A stretch of 64,000 nucleotides of DNA from Locusta migratoria (GCA_026315105.1 CM048745.1:287179747-287243746); one strand, 5' to 3'. Positions 25,401 through 39,287 are shown, numbered from the stretch's first letter. Numbers and translations: made by a program. Notes: generated by a model not told the origin, from the sequence alone.

Positions 25401-28400
25401 ATTTATTTGTGCTAATAGTTTTAGGTAGTGCCCATTTCCCAGTGCATTTAGAAAAATCACACACACACACACACACACACACACAACCTTGAGCACCTAC
25501 ATAGTGTTGGCCAGACACTATTAAAAACTGATTTTACACACTAAGCATTACCTAATTGAATTTGATATTTATAGCTTCCAGGATTGCGTGGACAGAATCA
25601 TGACCGGGATACATATTCAATTCAACAAGAAGATGTTGAATTCAATGAACTTCGTGTGAGCTTGTGGCATGATGCTCCAGGAATGTCGGACAATGTATTT
25701 CTTGGGGAAGTTCGCATACCTTTGAGAGAGCAGCAACAACAGCAGTTAGCAAGTACAAATGCATGGTCAGTAAATAGTAGCAACAATTAAGTACTTTTGT
25801 CATAACATTTATCAACTTTCTACCAGCATAGAATAGTGATATCGTACTCAGTGTATAGTACATACAAATTATATCTTGCTGTCTTCTTAATGTAGAGAAA
25901 AAAAATTGTGTAAAAATGTTTACTCTCTATGGTCATCAAACAGTAACAGTTAACAAGAAAAATACAGCTGTAAAAAGTACTTGGTCATAGTCATTAATAA
26001 GAATTTATAAGATGGATTGTAGTACAAAATTTATTGCCTGATTATTACAGCAGCTAATCATCTATTAAATATAACTCTAAACCAGTTTGCTTCATCATAG
26101 AATGACAGTTAGAATCAACCTTTTATTTCAAAAACTCTGTGGGAATTAGGAAACCCGAATATTTCAGTAAGGCATGGTTGATGTTGTCTACCTGTTACAG
26201 TATGTACCAAACATGATTGCCTTCTTGAATCTAATTCAGTTTTTTTTAATGGAAAAGGGATTATACGGTTTATCAGTTAACATCAACATTTTCTAACAAG
26301 TTCATTCCTATAAACAGATTTGACATAGAAGTTATGGTTCAAAAGTTAAAACACATTTTGTTTGGAGCTACAGACTGGACTCTTCTCCATAAACAAGTCA
26401 TTTAATATGTTCAACATGCTGTCCTTCCTTATCAGTGTACATTTGAAGTCACTGAATCCAATCTTTGAGCACTCACATAAGCATTTGCTTTAAATTTTCC
26501 CACAGATTAAAGCCCAAGTGGTGTGGGATGCGTTCATGCCACAGAACCATGTTAGCCTGTCCAAAGACCAGGAAATTGACCATCTAACCACCAACAAAAA
26601 ACCTACTCCATAGTGCATTGGAGCCCCATCCTGTTGAAAGTAAGAGGAAAAGCTCCCATTTTCATTCAGAACTAGGGAGACCTTTCTTGCAACATTTGCA
26701 GGTATTGCAGGAATGAACCTGCCAGAAAATGCTAATTTTATTTGATATATTACACACTGTGAGTACCCCTTTCTATTGAAAAATCTGATTTATCCAAGCT
26801 GCCTGATTTGAATATGACACCCATCACTGTATAAGATAAGACAGCCACACCGTTACCTTACTGAAATATTCAGGTTTCCCAGTTTCTGCAGAGTTATTGA
26901 AATACAAGGGTGTACTATGACTATTGACACACCCTGTGGTTAACATGTTGCATTAGAACTTTATTTATCAACTACCTCTATGTGTCAGTAAACGAGACCC
27001 TTGTAGGTAAGAATTTTGCAGAGAATAATTTAGCAGCCAAAAGTTACATTTCCTTGTAGTTTTTTATTCAGTTCAATCCCCGCCAGGTCCTAGGATTTAT
27101 ATCTGTCACTTTCCACTTCTTTCACCTCTGGCAGTGTTGGTGATGTGAAAAATATCGAGTAGCACCATGGTTCAGAACCCACATTAAACTGTAGGTCCCC
27201 CTATTAGTGGCTGGGTAAGTCAGTTCGAAGGTCGGAGGAAGGCAACAGCATACCACCTCCAAACAGGACCATGCCTAGTAAGCCAATTTTCGGATTGTTG
27301 ACTGCTTTACTTTTTAATGTATATTTTATTATTACTTTGGGTTGGGGCAGATCAAGCCTGCGTTCCTCAGCACTTAAAGCTCTGTTCCACCTGAGGACTT
27401 GTATCCACATCTTTCACATCTTCACTTTCCACAGGCACTGCCATATCTTCTGAAACATTCCACTTCATAACCTCTGTTTAAAGTGCTAGGGTTGTGGTTC
27501 ATGCAGAACATTCACAGCAGAGCTACAAAAAGAAAGAAAAGGAGAGAGAGAGAGAGAGAGAGAGAGAGGTGATGAGGTTGCAGGAAAAACCTGCAGAGAA
27601 AAAAAAGGAATGTTGGTAATTTGAGGAGGGGGGGATATGAAAGATAAGAACTATTTACTGAAAGCCAAACTTCCTTGTTGTGTTGGAAGTCTAAATTCAA
27701 CGGACATAGAAAATATTATTTTCATGTTAAATCTGAGTAACAAACAAAAGCATTGGTGGAATTTGCACAGGTCCTCAAGCCATTGTAGCCTTTTTTCCTA
27801 TTTTCCCAGTCTGCATTACCTCTTCCAGTTCCTCTCCTCCCCACTCAATGCTGCCAGAGGTTCCGACCATTACGATTTAATCCAAATTGTTACAAGTAGT
27901 GTTCAAATTTTCAGGTTTAAATAAGAAGTCCGTGTCATTTATTTGCCGTCAGCAACACTTTTTGCTTTCCTTGCTGTTTTCCTTGGTTTTTCAGCCCAGT
28001 TTGGTCCCCCTTGAGGTCTTACCTCCATTACCAAATTTCAGTTAGAGTGAGCCAGTTGGAGAACAACTCCTTACCCACCCCCTATGACATGGATCCCTAT
28101 CCCTTCCTTACCCCTTTCCCCCGCTGTAGCTCCCTACCCCCGCTAGGTCCCCAGCACCCTTTTCGCTGAGCCGCCTGACAACATAACCGTCACACTACTG
28201 ATACCCGAGATGTTGCCTCATGCATGCCAAGGAATAGATGCCCATTTTCCTGGGGTATCAGGACTCCGGGTAATGGCCATCATGGCTGGGTGATGCATAT
28301 GGGGAGAGCCCCTGTTCGGAGTGGGTGGTATTAGACCAGACGTTTTCGTTTTGCACATGAAATGCAGGCAGGAATAGTTCATTTAATGCTGCTACCTCTG

Positions 28401-30886
28401 ACAAGAGGATCTTCTCCTCTATGGCTACCCCTTGAGAGGAAGCCTAGGTTAGTTGGCTTGGGGTGAAACCCTTTCAGTGCTACCTGGTTTACAGGAGGAC
28501 AGACAGGTACCTTCACTGCTGCCAAGCTGTTGTTTTTCATAAAACGTACAGAGCCCAATTTTGGCTAAGTCGACTTTATGAGTAAGATGTGCTCTGGATC
28601 CCTGCTCATCAAAACTGTTTCTGAGATTCAATCTGCAGCTCTGATTATTTTGGCGACATTGCTGTGTTCATTACCCCTTGCCATTCCTTAAATATGATTC
28701 AGGAAGTCAGTTTTCATTGCAACCTCCTCCTTCAAACTGTGAGGAACTCTAGGCCAATCTGGAACGGCAAGGTGTCCATTTTGTTCACCATTTTCAGAGA
28801 GGTCATAAGGATAATGGCATTTATACTGGCTCTTTATCTTGGCCTCCGAGAGGGATACTCTCCTTTTTGATAACAAAAACTGACTTTACTGTGGTACTCA
28901 TCACATGAAGACTAGCTGTATAGGGAGCTTAATGCCCTCATTTTCCTTACTCATCTTGGGGTGCAGATGATGCTACTCTCCTTTATATCTCTTGGACTCT
29001 GATTCCTGATTGGATTATGGGTGGCAGATTTATGGGTGGGCAGCTCCTTCCACCCAGAAACTGTTAGGCCCAGTTTACCATTGTCATTTATGCTTGGTTA
29101 CGGGTACCTTCCGGACCATCCCTGTTGACAGCCTCCTTGTCAATGTGGAAATCTTACCTCTTCAGATTAGGTGGCATGAGCTTTTGGTGTCCTAGGCCAT
29201 TTGCTGTTCAACATTTTTCTTCCTTTTTTGTTGCCTGCAATGGGTCTCGATCTCCTGATACCTGCCCTTGATTGGGATTACCCGTGAGATTGCAGCTTGC
29301 CTTCCTTTGTAGGGACTTCAATCCCTGTATTATGGCACACACCCCACTTTGGATGGGGACCAGGCCAGAAATTCCTATGGATCCCTTCTAAGGACCAAAT
29401 GTCTGGTCACCCTCATAATCTTCCAGTGCTTGTTGCACATAGTTAGTGAAGAATTTTCAGGTTGCCAACGTTTTATACTCTGATGGCTCAATAATTCTTC
29501 GTCTTATGGGACATAATTTTACATCTCTCATTGGCATGGAATACCATTCTCTGCCAGAATAATTTAGTGTTTTTAGGGCAGAACTTATGGCCATTAGCAG
29601 AGAGGTTGCTATTGGGTTTAATGGCCAAAGTGCAGAATTTTTTTGTTGAGTGAACTTGTGAAAATCATAAGCTGTTCTTGCCATTAAGTGTAGGAAATAA
29701 GAACATTTTCCTTTTGTTCATTCATTGGTTCCTCACTAAATGTATTGTTATTGTTATTATTTTTCAAAAGAGAGAGATTTTCTGGCCAGTACTTACCTTT
29801 GTGCTGTAGCACCGATAGCTACGCAAATGAAGAAACAGAAAAAAAGGGGAGAAAAATGGACAAGCTTTCAGAACACAGTTCCTTCTCTCCCACCTGAGGC
29901 AGGAACTGTGTTCCGAAAGCTTGTCCTTTTCTGTCCCCTTTTTTTCTGTTTCTTCATTTGTGTAACTATTGGTGGTACAGCACAAAGGTAAGTGGCTGGC
30001 CAGCCAATCTATCTCTTTTGAAAAATAATTTATCATCTCTGAGAAGAATTTTCATCATTATTCGATTATTATTGTTATTATTATATTTATTTATTTATTT
30101 ATAGGTATTTCCTGCAGCCTCGGTCTACTAAACACCGACCAAGTAAATCTGTTGGCAATGGTTCAGGCACGTTAGGGAGTTCAGACAGCCTTGGGTCACT
30201 CAGATTGAAGATACACTACACAGCTGATCATGTGTTTCCTAGTCATGTGTACAGCCAGCTGCGTTCATTAATATTACAAAGTGTTCGTATTGAGGTGAGC
30301 ATCATTTGTAATTTGGTACCTAACTATTTTTTTTTTTTTTTACATACTAGTAGCTAGAGAGACGTGACATTCATTAAATTGCAGCACATTAGGATGTGTA
30401 ATGTAAGTATAAACAACAGTGCAATTACCTTTCTGATTGCTAACTGCTCTTGGTTCAGTATTTCAATCAGCTGTGCCAGCTTTTGCACATCTTAAAGTGA
30501 ATTGAACCTTTTGATAAACAGGCTAGCTTACCTATGAGGGTCATTTGAATAGTAACTGGCTTGAATACTAACAGTTGACGACGGCAACACCTGTGTATAT
30601 CAATTTAAAACTTTAGCGTTGTAGTACATTTCATTTTTTGTGAGTTGTTATCACACTAGCTCATTGTTGGATGACAACAACAAGCATTTGCTAGTCAGAG
30701 TGAAAAATAGAATTCACGGTGTTTTCCAATTCTTATTTATGGGAGGTGAAAATGTGAAAGACCTGCCTTTCCTGTGAGACTTTGGGTCAACGGATTGAAG
30801 ACAGCACAACATCACAACATAGTGTTCCAGAAACAACTGCGACACCAGAAAACGTTAACAGAAACTATGATATTGTTTTGGCAGAA

Positions 30887-30954
<68 letters not shown>

Positions 30955-32143
30955 ACAGAGACCATAGGTAAATGAAATGATGGAATATTTCATTTTGTAT
31001 CAATAATTGAACCTCAAACTTTATGCTATGTGGGTGCTAAAATTGGTGACTGCAGAGATGGATTTAAATCATGTGTACATCTGCTGAGTGTTTGCAGCTT
31101 CTTAATTTAAAAGAAATCAATGTTTTTTTTCACTGTTACCATGGTCAAAACTTGGATTTACCATCACATTCAGGTAGTGGTACAATGGACTCACAATGAG
31201 AACCTGCCCAATATTATAGAGGAAAAATTCCTAACTGAAAAATATACGTAAAAAATAGATGAAGTCCACTTACCATGCGAAGAAGCACAGGCAGTGATAG
31301 CAACAAATAAACACACACACACACACACAAACGCAAGCTTTCGCAGCCTAGCTGCTTCGTCAGGCAGAAGGGAAGGAGAGGGAAAAGGCAATGATGAGGG
31401 TTTTAAGGGAGTGGGTGAGGAGTCATTCCAATCCCGGGACAGGAAAGACTTACCTTGGGGGGGAAAAAAGGAGGGTAAACAAATACACACACACCCACAC
31501 ATTTACACAGACGCAAGTACACTTAGGCAGACATACTGTAGAACTGTAGAAAGCAAAGAAGTTAGAAGTTAGACGGAGATGCCACTTGAGGCAGAGGCTC
31601 TGTCCAGAGAACCAAGGCAAAGATGTTAAGATGGTGGCTGGGAATTCGAATTTAGCAGAGGTTGAGACCAGGTGGGCAACGGGAAGAGAGAATATGCTGA
31701 AGGGCTAGTTCCCATCTCCGGAGTTCTGAAGGATTGGTGTCGGTGGGAAGTATAATCCTTCAGAACTCCGGAGATGGGAACTAGCCCTTCAGCATATTCT
31801 CTCTTCCCGTTGCCCACCTGGTCTCAACCTCAGCTAAATTCGAATTCCCAGCCACCATCTTAGCATCTTTGCCTCGGTTCTCTGGACAGAGCCTCTGCCT
31901 CAAGTGGCATCTCTTCTAACTTCTTTGCTTTCTACAGTTCTACAGTATGTCTGCCTAAGTGTACTTGCGTCTGTGTAAATGTGTGGGTGTGTGTGTGTTT
32001 GTTTACCCTCCTTTTTTCCCCCCAAGGTAAGTCTTTCCTGTCCCGGGATTGGAATGACTTCTTACCCACTCCCTTAAAACCCTCATCATTTCCTTTTCCC
32101 TCTCCTTCCCTTCTGCCTGACAAAGCAGCTAGGCTGCGAAAGC

Positions 32144-32189
<46 letters not shown>

Positions 32190-32247
32190 ATTTGTTGCTA
32201 TCACTGCCTGTGCTTTTTCGCCTGGTAAGTGGACTTCATCTATTTTT

Positions 32248-32304
<57 letters not shown>

Positions 32305-33164
32305 TAGGAGGAGACCTTCCAGGTGGGAAAATGGTATAAAATAAAGATTTTTGACTTACCTAAAGTACAGGCTCGTCGATAGGAACACCAAACACACACA
32401 AAAACACACAACCATTCGAGCTTTCGCCACCAGTGGTGGCTTCTTCGGGAAAAAGAGGGAGGAAGGAGAGGAGAAAGGGAAGGATACGGGTTTTAAGGAA
32501 GTGGAAAAGGAGCCATTCCAATCCCAGGAGTGGAAGTCCTTCCACTCCTGGGATTGGAATGGCTCCTTTTCCACTTCCTTAAAACCCGTATCCTTCCCTT
32601 TCTCCTCTCCTTCCTCCCTCTTTTTCCCGAAGAAGCCACCACTGGTGGCGAAAGCTCGAATGGTTGTGTGTTTTTGTGTGCGTTTGGTGTTCCTATCGAC
32701 GAGCCTGTACTTTAGGTAAGTCAAAATAAATTATACATATATATATATATATATATATACATATATAAATTATAGAGGGAAACTTTCCCGGTGGGATAAA
32801 TAAAAATAAAAATAGAAAAGAGATGACTTACCAAAAGGACCGGCTCGTCGAGAGAAACAAATAAAATCACACACAAACACACATACAAGCTTTCGCCACC
32901 ACTGGCAGCTTCTTCAGGAAAAAGAGGAAAAAAGGGGAGGAAAAGGGAAGGATATGGGTTTTAAGGAAGTGGAAAAGGAGTCATTCCAATCCCAGGAGTG
33001 GAAGGACTTACCTTAGGGGAAAAAAAGGAAGGTAAACAATATATATATATTGTTTATATTTGTATATAATATATATTTGTTTATACACACACACGTAAAA
33101 AATAGATGAAGTACACTTACCAGGCGAAGGGGCACAGGCAGTAATAGCAACAAATAAACACACA

Positions 33165-33225
<61 letters not shown>

Positions 33226-36200
33226 GCTAGCTTTCGCAGCCTAGCTGCTTCATCAGGCAGAAGGGAAGGAGAGGGAAAAGGAAATGATGAGGGTTTTAAG
33301 GAAGGGGGTAAGGAGCCATTCCAATCCCGGGACAGGAAAGACTTACCTTGGAGGAAAAAATGGAGGGTAAATAAATGCACATACACCCACACATTTACAC
33401 AGACACAAGTACGCTTAGGCAGACATACTGTAGAACTGTAGAAACTGTGTGTGTGTGTATATATATTCCTGATGGGGAAAATATGTATAAAAATAAAGAT
33501 AGTTTGACTTACCAAAAGCACAGGCTCGCCAATTGACACAAAAACACACACAAACATTCATGCTTTCGCAACCGTTGGTCGCTTCATCAGGAAAAAAGGA
33601 AGGAGGGGAAAAAGGAAAAGATGCACTTTTTAAGGGAGCGGATGAGGTGTCACTCCAATTCCGGAAGTGGAAGGACTTACATTAGGGGGAAAAAAGGAAG
33701 GTAAACAAATACACACGCACCCACACACATATACATGTGACAACACATCAAGGCAGACATGTGCAAAATGAAATTCATCAGCAAGGAAGTGATGGTGTTA
33801 GTCTTTTGTGACATTTAAGGTGGTATTGTTGGAAAATACATAAAAGAAGAAGAAAGGAAAAAACCATCACTGGAGACACTATGTTGTGGGTGTTGATGGT
33901 AAGGTAGGAGATGTACACATTAACAGAAACTATCCCTCCTCATTGGTACAAGTGATATTTACTAAAATAAATAAATACTCATCTTTGGGCAGTGGGGAAG
34001 TTATAGAAATTCCAGACTGATACAGTTTAAGTTGATGACATTTTTAAGTGGTAGCACCCAAACAAGCAATGTGAACTCTCGGTTTGAAGTAAGTTCTGAT
34101 GCACTGCAGAACATGATGCTTAGTAAGAGGACACTCTTCATCAAAACTATGCACCCTCTGCTGAACTGATGTCCTTTGAGAATCAGTGCACACTGTCTTC
34201 CAGGCAGTATTGCCAGCTATTTAATTATGCTTCAGCCAATCAGATTTGATATGTGATAGTGCTCATAGGTGTGCGTTCTCTGACTGGAATCAAGGAACTG
34301 ATACTACCAACTGCCAGCTTCCTTCAGTCACAGCTGTGGCAGTAATTGGTAATGTTGTCACGATTCTGTTGCCACAAACTCCGACACTGCATCCAATCTG
34401 GGCAAACTGAGGTAGCTACCACAGATAAACATACTGGAGTGGCAAGAAAAATCATGTTGTTCAAAAATTGACTCAACTTCAGTTTTAACTGCTACCATAT
34501 CTGCACTATTAACTGAATTAGCCCTCTTTGATTTTTATTTCATCCAAAATTAAAAACTTTCCTGGCTGGACAAATATTTGTGAGCAGGGAAGAAGCTACC
34601 AGATGGTCTAAGATTATTTCAGGGGTCTTGAAGCAAAGCACTTTTAGAGAAGTCACCTTGAACCTGGAAAAACATTAGACAAAGTGTGTTTATATTTGAG
34701 GGTGTTATGTCGAAAAATAAGGTAAGTTATAAAACTCAGTTTATTGGGTTTAGTTTTCGAACCAAGTTACTTATCAAATGATCCTCATATCTCCTAGGAA
34801 AACACAATTTTGAAAGTGTCCTTTATTTTAACAGCCAGTCACATCGAGTGCAGCATATATACTTGGAGAAATAGTGCCTTGTAAGTTGGATGCAGCACAA
34901 CCACTTGTGAGGGTGTTTATGCACCATGGAGAAATTGTTCCAATGATCCGCGCACTTGCACAGTGGGAGATTTCTAAAGTCACGTGAGTTACTCCTGGCT
35001 GTTATGCACATATTTAATACATGTTCACTAATTCCTATAGAAATAGTCATCACTGTGAAATTTTCATGACATAATGGTCTGTTGGAGTATGCTGAAATTT
35101 ATAACAGCTGTACAAACATGTTATGTCTAAATCTACTGAAATTGCTAAAATTTGAATTTGTTATACTCCTATTATTGGATAAATTGTTGGCAGTGAAATA
35201 AGTCACTTTTTCTCTGTAGTTTAAAAATTGTTTACTGTATGAAGATTTGAAGTAGAAAATTCAAAAATCCCTTTGGTTTGTTTCAGTGACGCAAATACAA
35301 TTTTCCGTGGCAACACTTTGGTTTCGAAAATGATGGATGAAGTCATGAGATTAGCTGGTCGCCATTATTTACATAACACACTGAGACCAGCCATTGACCT
35401 CGTTTTCCAAGAACGCAAACCATGTGAAATAGATTCCAGCCGTTGTAAGGATCCTAGTATAATACAAACAAATTTAGCTAATCTTAAGGTAACGGCATAC
35501 TCTACATTTGAAATATTGAAATATGTTTATATATTAATAGTGCTGCTTAGATTTTTATCTTTTAACCAACAGGAATATGTTGAAATAATATTTCAAGCCA
35601 TCACATCATCTGCTCTCCAGTGCCCCACCGTCATGTGCCAGCTATTCCATGATCTCAAAGAGTTAGCAAGTACTCACTTTAAAGGTAATTATTTCTCTGT
35701 AAGAGTATTTTAACTGAGAAAGGTACCTAGTCTAGTTCCTCTTGATGCTGCCTGGATGCATTTCACTGGGTCAGTCAACTCTTGTTGTATTTTACATTAA
35801 AAGCATTATAGATATTTTATTCCTTTTCAGATAATAAGGAAGTGAAGTATTCAGTTATATCTGGTTTCATCTTCCTGAGGTTTTTTGCCCCTGCCATTTT
35901 AGGACCGAAGCTGTTTGATTTAACTACAGAACAAATAGTAAGTTGATATCATTGGTAAATGTATATAGAAACTAATTTCTGCTAAATATTACCATGGTGA
36001 CTACTTGAAACATGTAGATTGTTATATAAAATACAGAAAATGGATGACTTACCCAAAGCACAGGCTCGTCGACAGACACAAATAAATAAAATCACACACA
36101 TACAAGCTTTCGCAACCGTTGGTCGCTTCTTCAGGAAAAGAGGAAGAAAGGAGAGGAGAAAGTGAAGGACACGGGTTTTAAGGAAGTGAAAAAGGAGTCA

Positions 36201-36254
36201 TTCCAATCCCAGGAGTGGAAGGACTTACCTTAGGGGAAAAAAAAGGAAGGTAAA

Positions 36255-36307
<53 letters not shown>

Positions 36308-39226
36308 CCAAATGCAAACTCACCTAGACAGACATTTGTAAAAGGCAAAGAAGTTGTTTGTGTGTGGTTTTATTTATTTGTCTCTCTCGACGAGCCTGTC
36401 CTTTGGGTAAGTCATCCCACCAGGAAAGTTTCCTTCTATAATTTTTGTTTCATATAGATTGTTAGTGATACATAATATTGTTAGTAGAAGAGCAGCTGTA
36501 ACTAAATATTAATTGTTTTTATCCAGCTTGCTCCTTATCTTTTCATGCAGGATAGCTGGAACTATTTTTAATTTGAAACGTATTCTATGGATATATGTAT
36601 AAACCTCTCTTTCTGAAGTCTGTTGACATATTTGTTAGAAAGATTTAAATTTAAGTACCAAATCCAAACTGCAACTGAAAAATAGACTTGAAGTTCAAGA
36701 GGGGGGGGGGGGAGAGATGTATGTTGCACTTCAAAATTGAAACAATATTGATTAATTGTAACCTGAGAATGAATTTAGAATGAATGAAGATAAAACTACA
36801 AAATTTTGTTAGAGTCTTAAGCTCAGCAGTCGAACTTAAGCAAGGTTATTTTGATAAAAGTGCACTAACGCAAGACGCCACATTTTGAAGAATAGTGCAG
36901 TGAAATATGAGTGTTTGATAATGCAGGAAGTACTCTAATTAGCAATCTTCATTTCAAATGATCATGTTAGAAATGATCAGTGTTTTGCAATTAAATCATG
37001 TTGGAGATAGGTGGCTGGGTGAACACATGTGGATCAGTGTGTATCGTCACCACAATCACACCAAACTACCACACAACTGAAAATTCCCACTGCTAAAAAC
37101 ACCGGACTACACATTCACAACTGTTTAAAAAAGAAAAAGGTGCTACACCTTCAAGTCCCTACATACCCACAACTAGTTTGCATCACTTCATTTTGTTTTG
37201 ATATGATTAAGTAACTTGTCTGTTCCTCATAACGCAAGCAGTGTTTACTGCTATAAGTAACACATTACATTCAAAATTGTTTAACGACGTCAATCTACAC
37301 ACTGAATGAGATGTCAGTGATGATGAAGACCAAATTAAAAAGCTCTTGACAGAAAAAAATGGAGGTATCTCAGTCTCTAAGTGATTGGAAGTATCAAATT
37401 ATTATTTGCGAAAAAGTTTCAGAGGGACACTCCATACAAGAACAGCTACCTTAGTTCTTCACTGTGGCTTAAAGGTAGTTGGTTTCAGATTATCAAAAAC
37501 TCACAAGCTGAAATAAGAATAAAAACAGTTTATATCGCAAAAATTATATTTATTGATTACGATGTTTCGGTAACGGCCATAATCATATCTAAAACCTCCA
37601 AACCTGCAAAGTAAATTTCAGTTTAAATAATAAAAATGAAGACACACACTTGTTCAGGAAATTAATTTCCTTTATACACAAGCTAAAAGATAAACGGAAA
37701 GTGTGTAGCTAGTATGATGTTTCCTTGACTCACACAAAAGACAGAAATCACTCCTTACTGACAAACATACCACATTTATCTGAATCTAAGCTGCGCCTAT
37801 TTACCATTTTTAGGATCCAAAAACTGCCAGAGATTTCAAATTGTATTCAAAACACAAGTTTTGAAAAATAGCATTAGAAGTCAACACAACTATCAACTGC
37901 TGTAGAATACAAGCAGCACTTTCAACCAGCAAAATTTTAATGTATCATCCAATGAAGGAAATACAAATTCAGTTATTGTTCATCTTCAAATGTAGTGGGC
38001 ATTCTAATATTCGTAGCGACAAAAATAAATTTCTTTACACAAACACCAATGAAGAATACAGCTTTAGGATTCTTGCATGAGGTGGTAACTGCAAGTATGT
38101 GTTTAAGTAGGAACCTAATTGAACAGCTTTTAAATTTATGGTTTTGCATGTCATATATTGTCTGCTTATGTTTTTCACATGACGACGAGAGGAGATGAGA
38201 GTAGAGGAAAGCTGAAGCGAATTTATAGTGCTTCAATCTTCAAAAAATTTGAGGCTTATTAATTTCATCTTTTCCTAGACATAGCTGTACTGTCCATACT
38301 TGACAATGCTACAGACAAAAACAGACTAGGCACTTAGCTTAGAAGTATAACCCAAAATGACTCTAATTGTAGATTAGGGGAGAAACGTAGCATAGAAATT
38401 GAACTGAAAATAACTTTATTCACACTTTAAGGTGTGGATTTTGTAGATTTTAAGTACACTAATAGATTTTGTTTTCCAGTCATTACAGTACAGACTTCAT
38501 TTGTTGCCAGATGGCCGTGGTAGTAAACAAACTAGAACTTTTACCTTCAGAGGGAGGCGGTGCGGTGTGGAAAACATGTTCAGGCATCCCCAGACAGGGC
38601 TAAAACCTACACCCATATTCAGTGAAAGCACACCAGACATATGGTGACAGGAATCGCTAAGAAAGGTGGTAATCGATATCTGTGACAAATGAGGCTTATT
38701 CCATTCACTCATTTCAAAATAAGAAATGTAAACAACTAACAAGGGAATCGTTGCAGTGCAATTTCTTGCTGACATTGGCAGTGTATTCATTATGTTGTAA
38801 AAGTGGAACTTCTGGCCTGACCTTTAGCAGAATTAACTGCAACTCTGTTCAAAGCACCTACCACATAAAACCACCACATTTTCTTAATTTATATATACGT
38901 TCAAATTTACCTTGCAGATGGACATATGTATGTATGTTTGTTCTAAAATGCTAGGTCCCTCAGCAGTAAGCTACTATACTCTATTATGCAGCGCACATTT
39001 TATAAAGACTATTTTGCTGCCCATAATTGGTGCAAAATCAGTCTCTCACAGTGTATTTGTGCAATCTTTAATTTGTAAACACACTGTTACATACTTTCCA
39101 AATAGAGCTTCCAATAGAGGAGATTATGTAAAATACTAGTAATATTGGTTAAATTTTCTATAATTATAGGCAGAAATAAAGCTATTTGAAACTTTTTGAT
39201 AAAATAGATATTCCGGACACAATTTG

Positions 39227-39287
<61 letters not shown>

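Noticed and set aside
30782..30971. Cys-Val-rich open frames
   Set aside because: They are direct translations of the TG microsatellite.
32351..32724. Matching 122-codon open frames on both strands
   Set aside because: They are produced by the palindrome's symmetry and repeat composition; no protein domain is visible.
33008..33557. Several 65-146-codon minus-strand frames
   Set aside because: They arise from CA/TG tracts and hairpin repeats without stops, not genes.
31239..33770. CRISPR-like array of repeats
   Set aside because: The repeats are hairpin transposable elements hundreds of bases long, not short direct repeats with unique spacers, and the DNA is eukaryotic.
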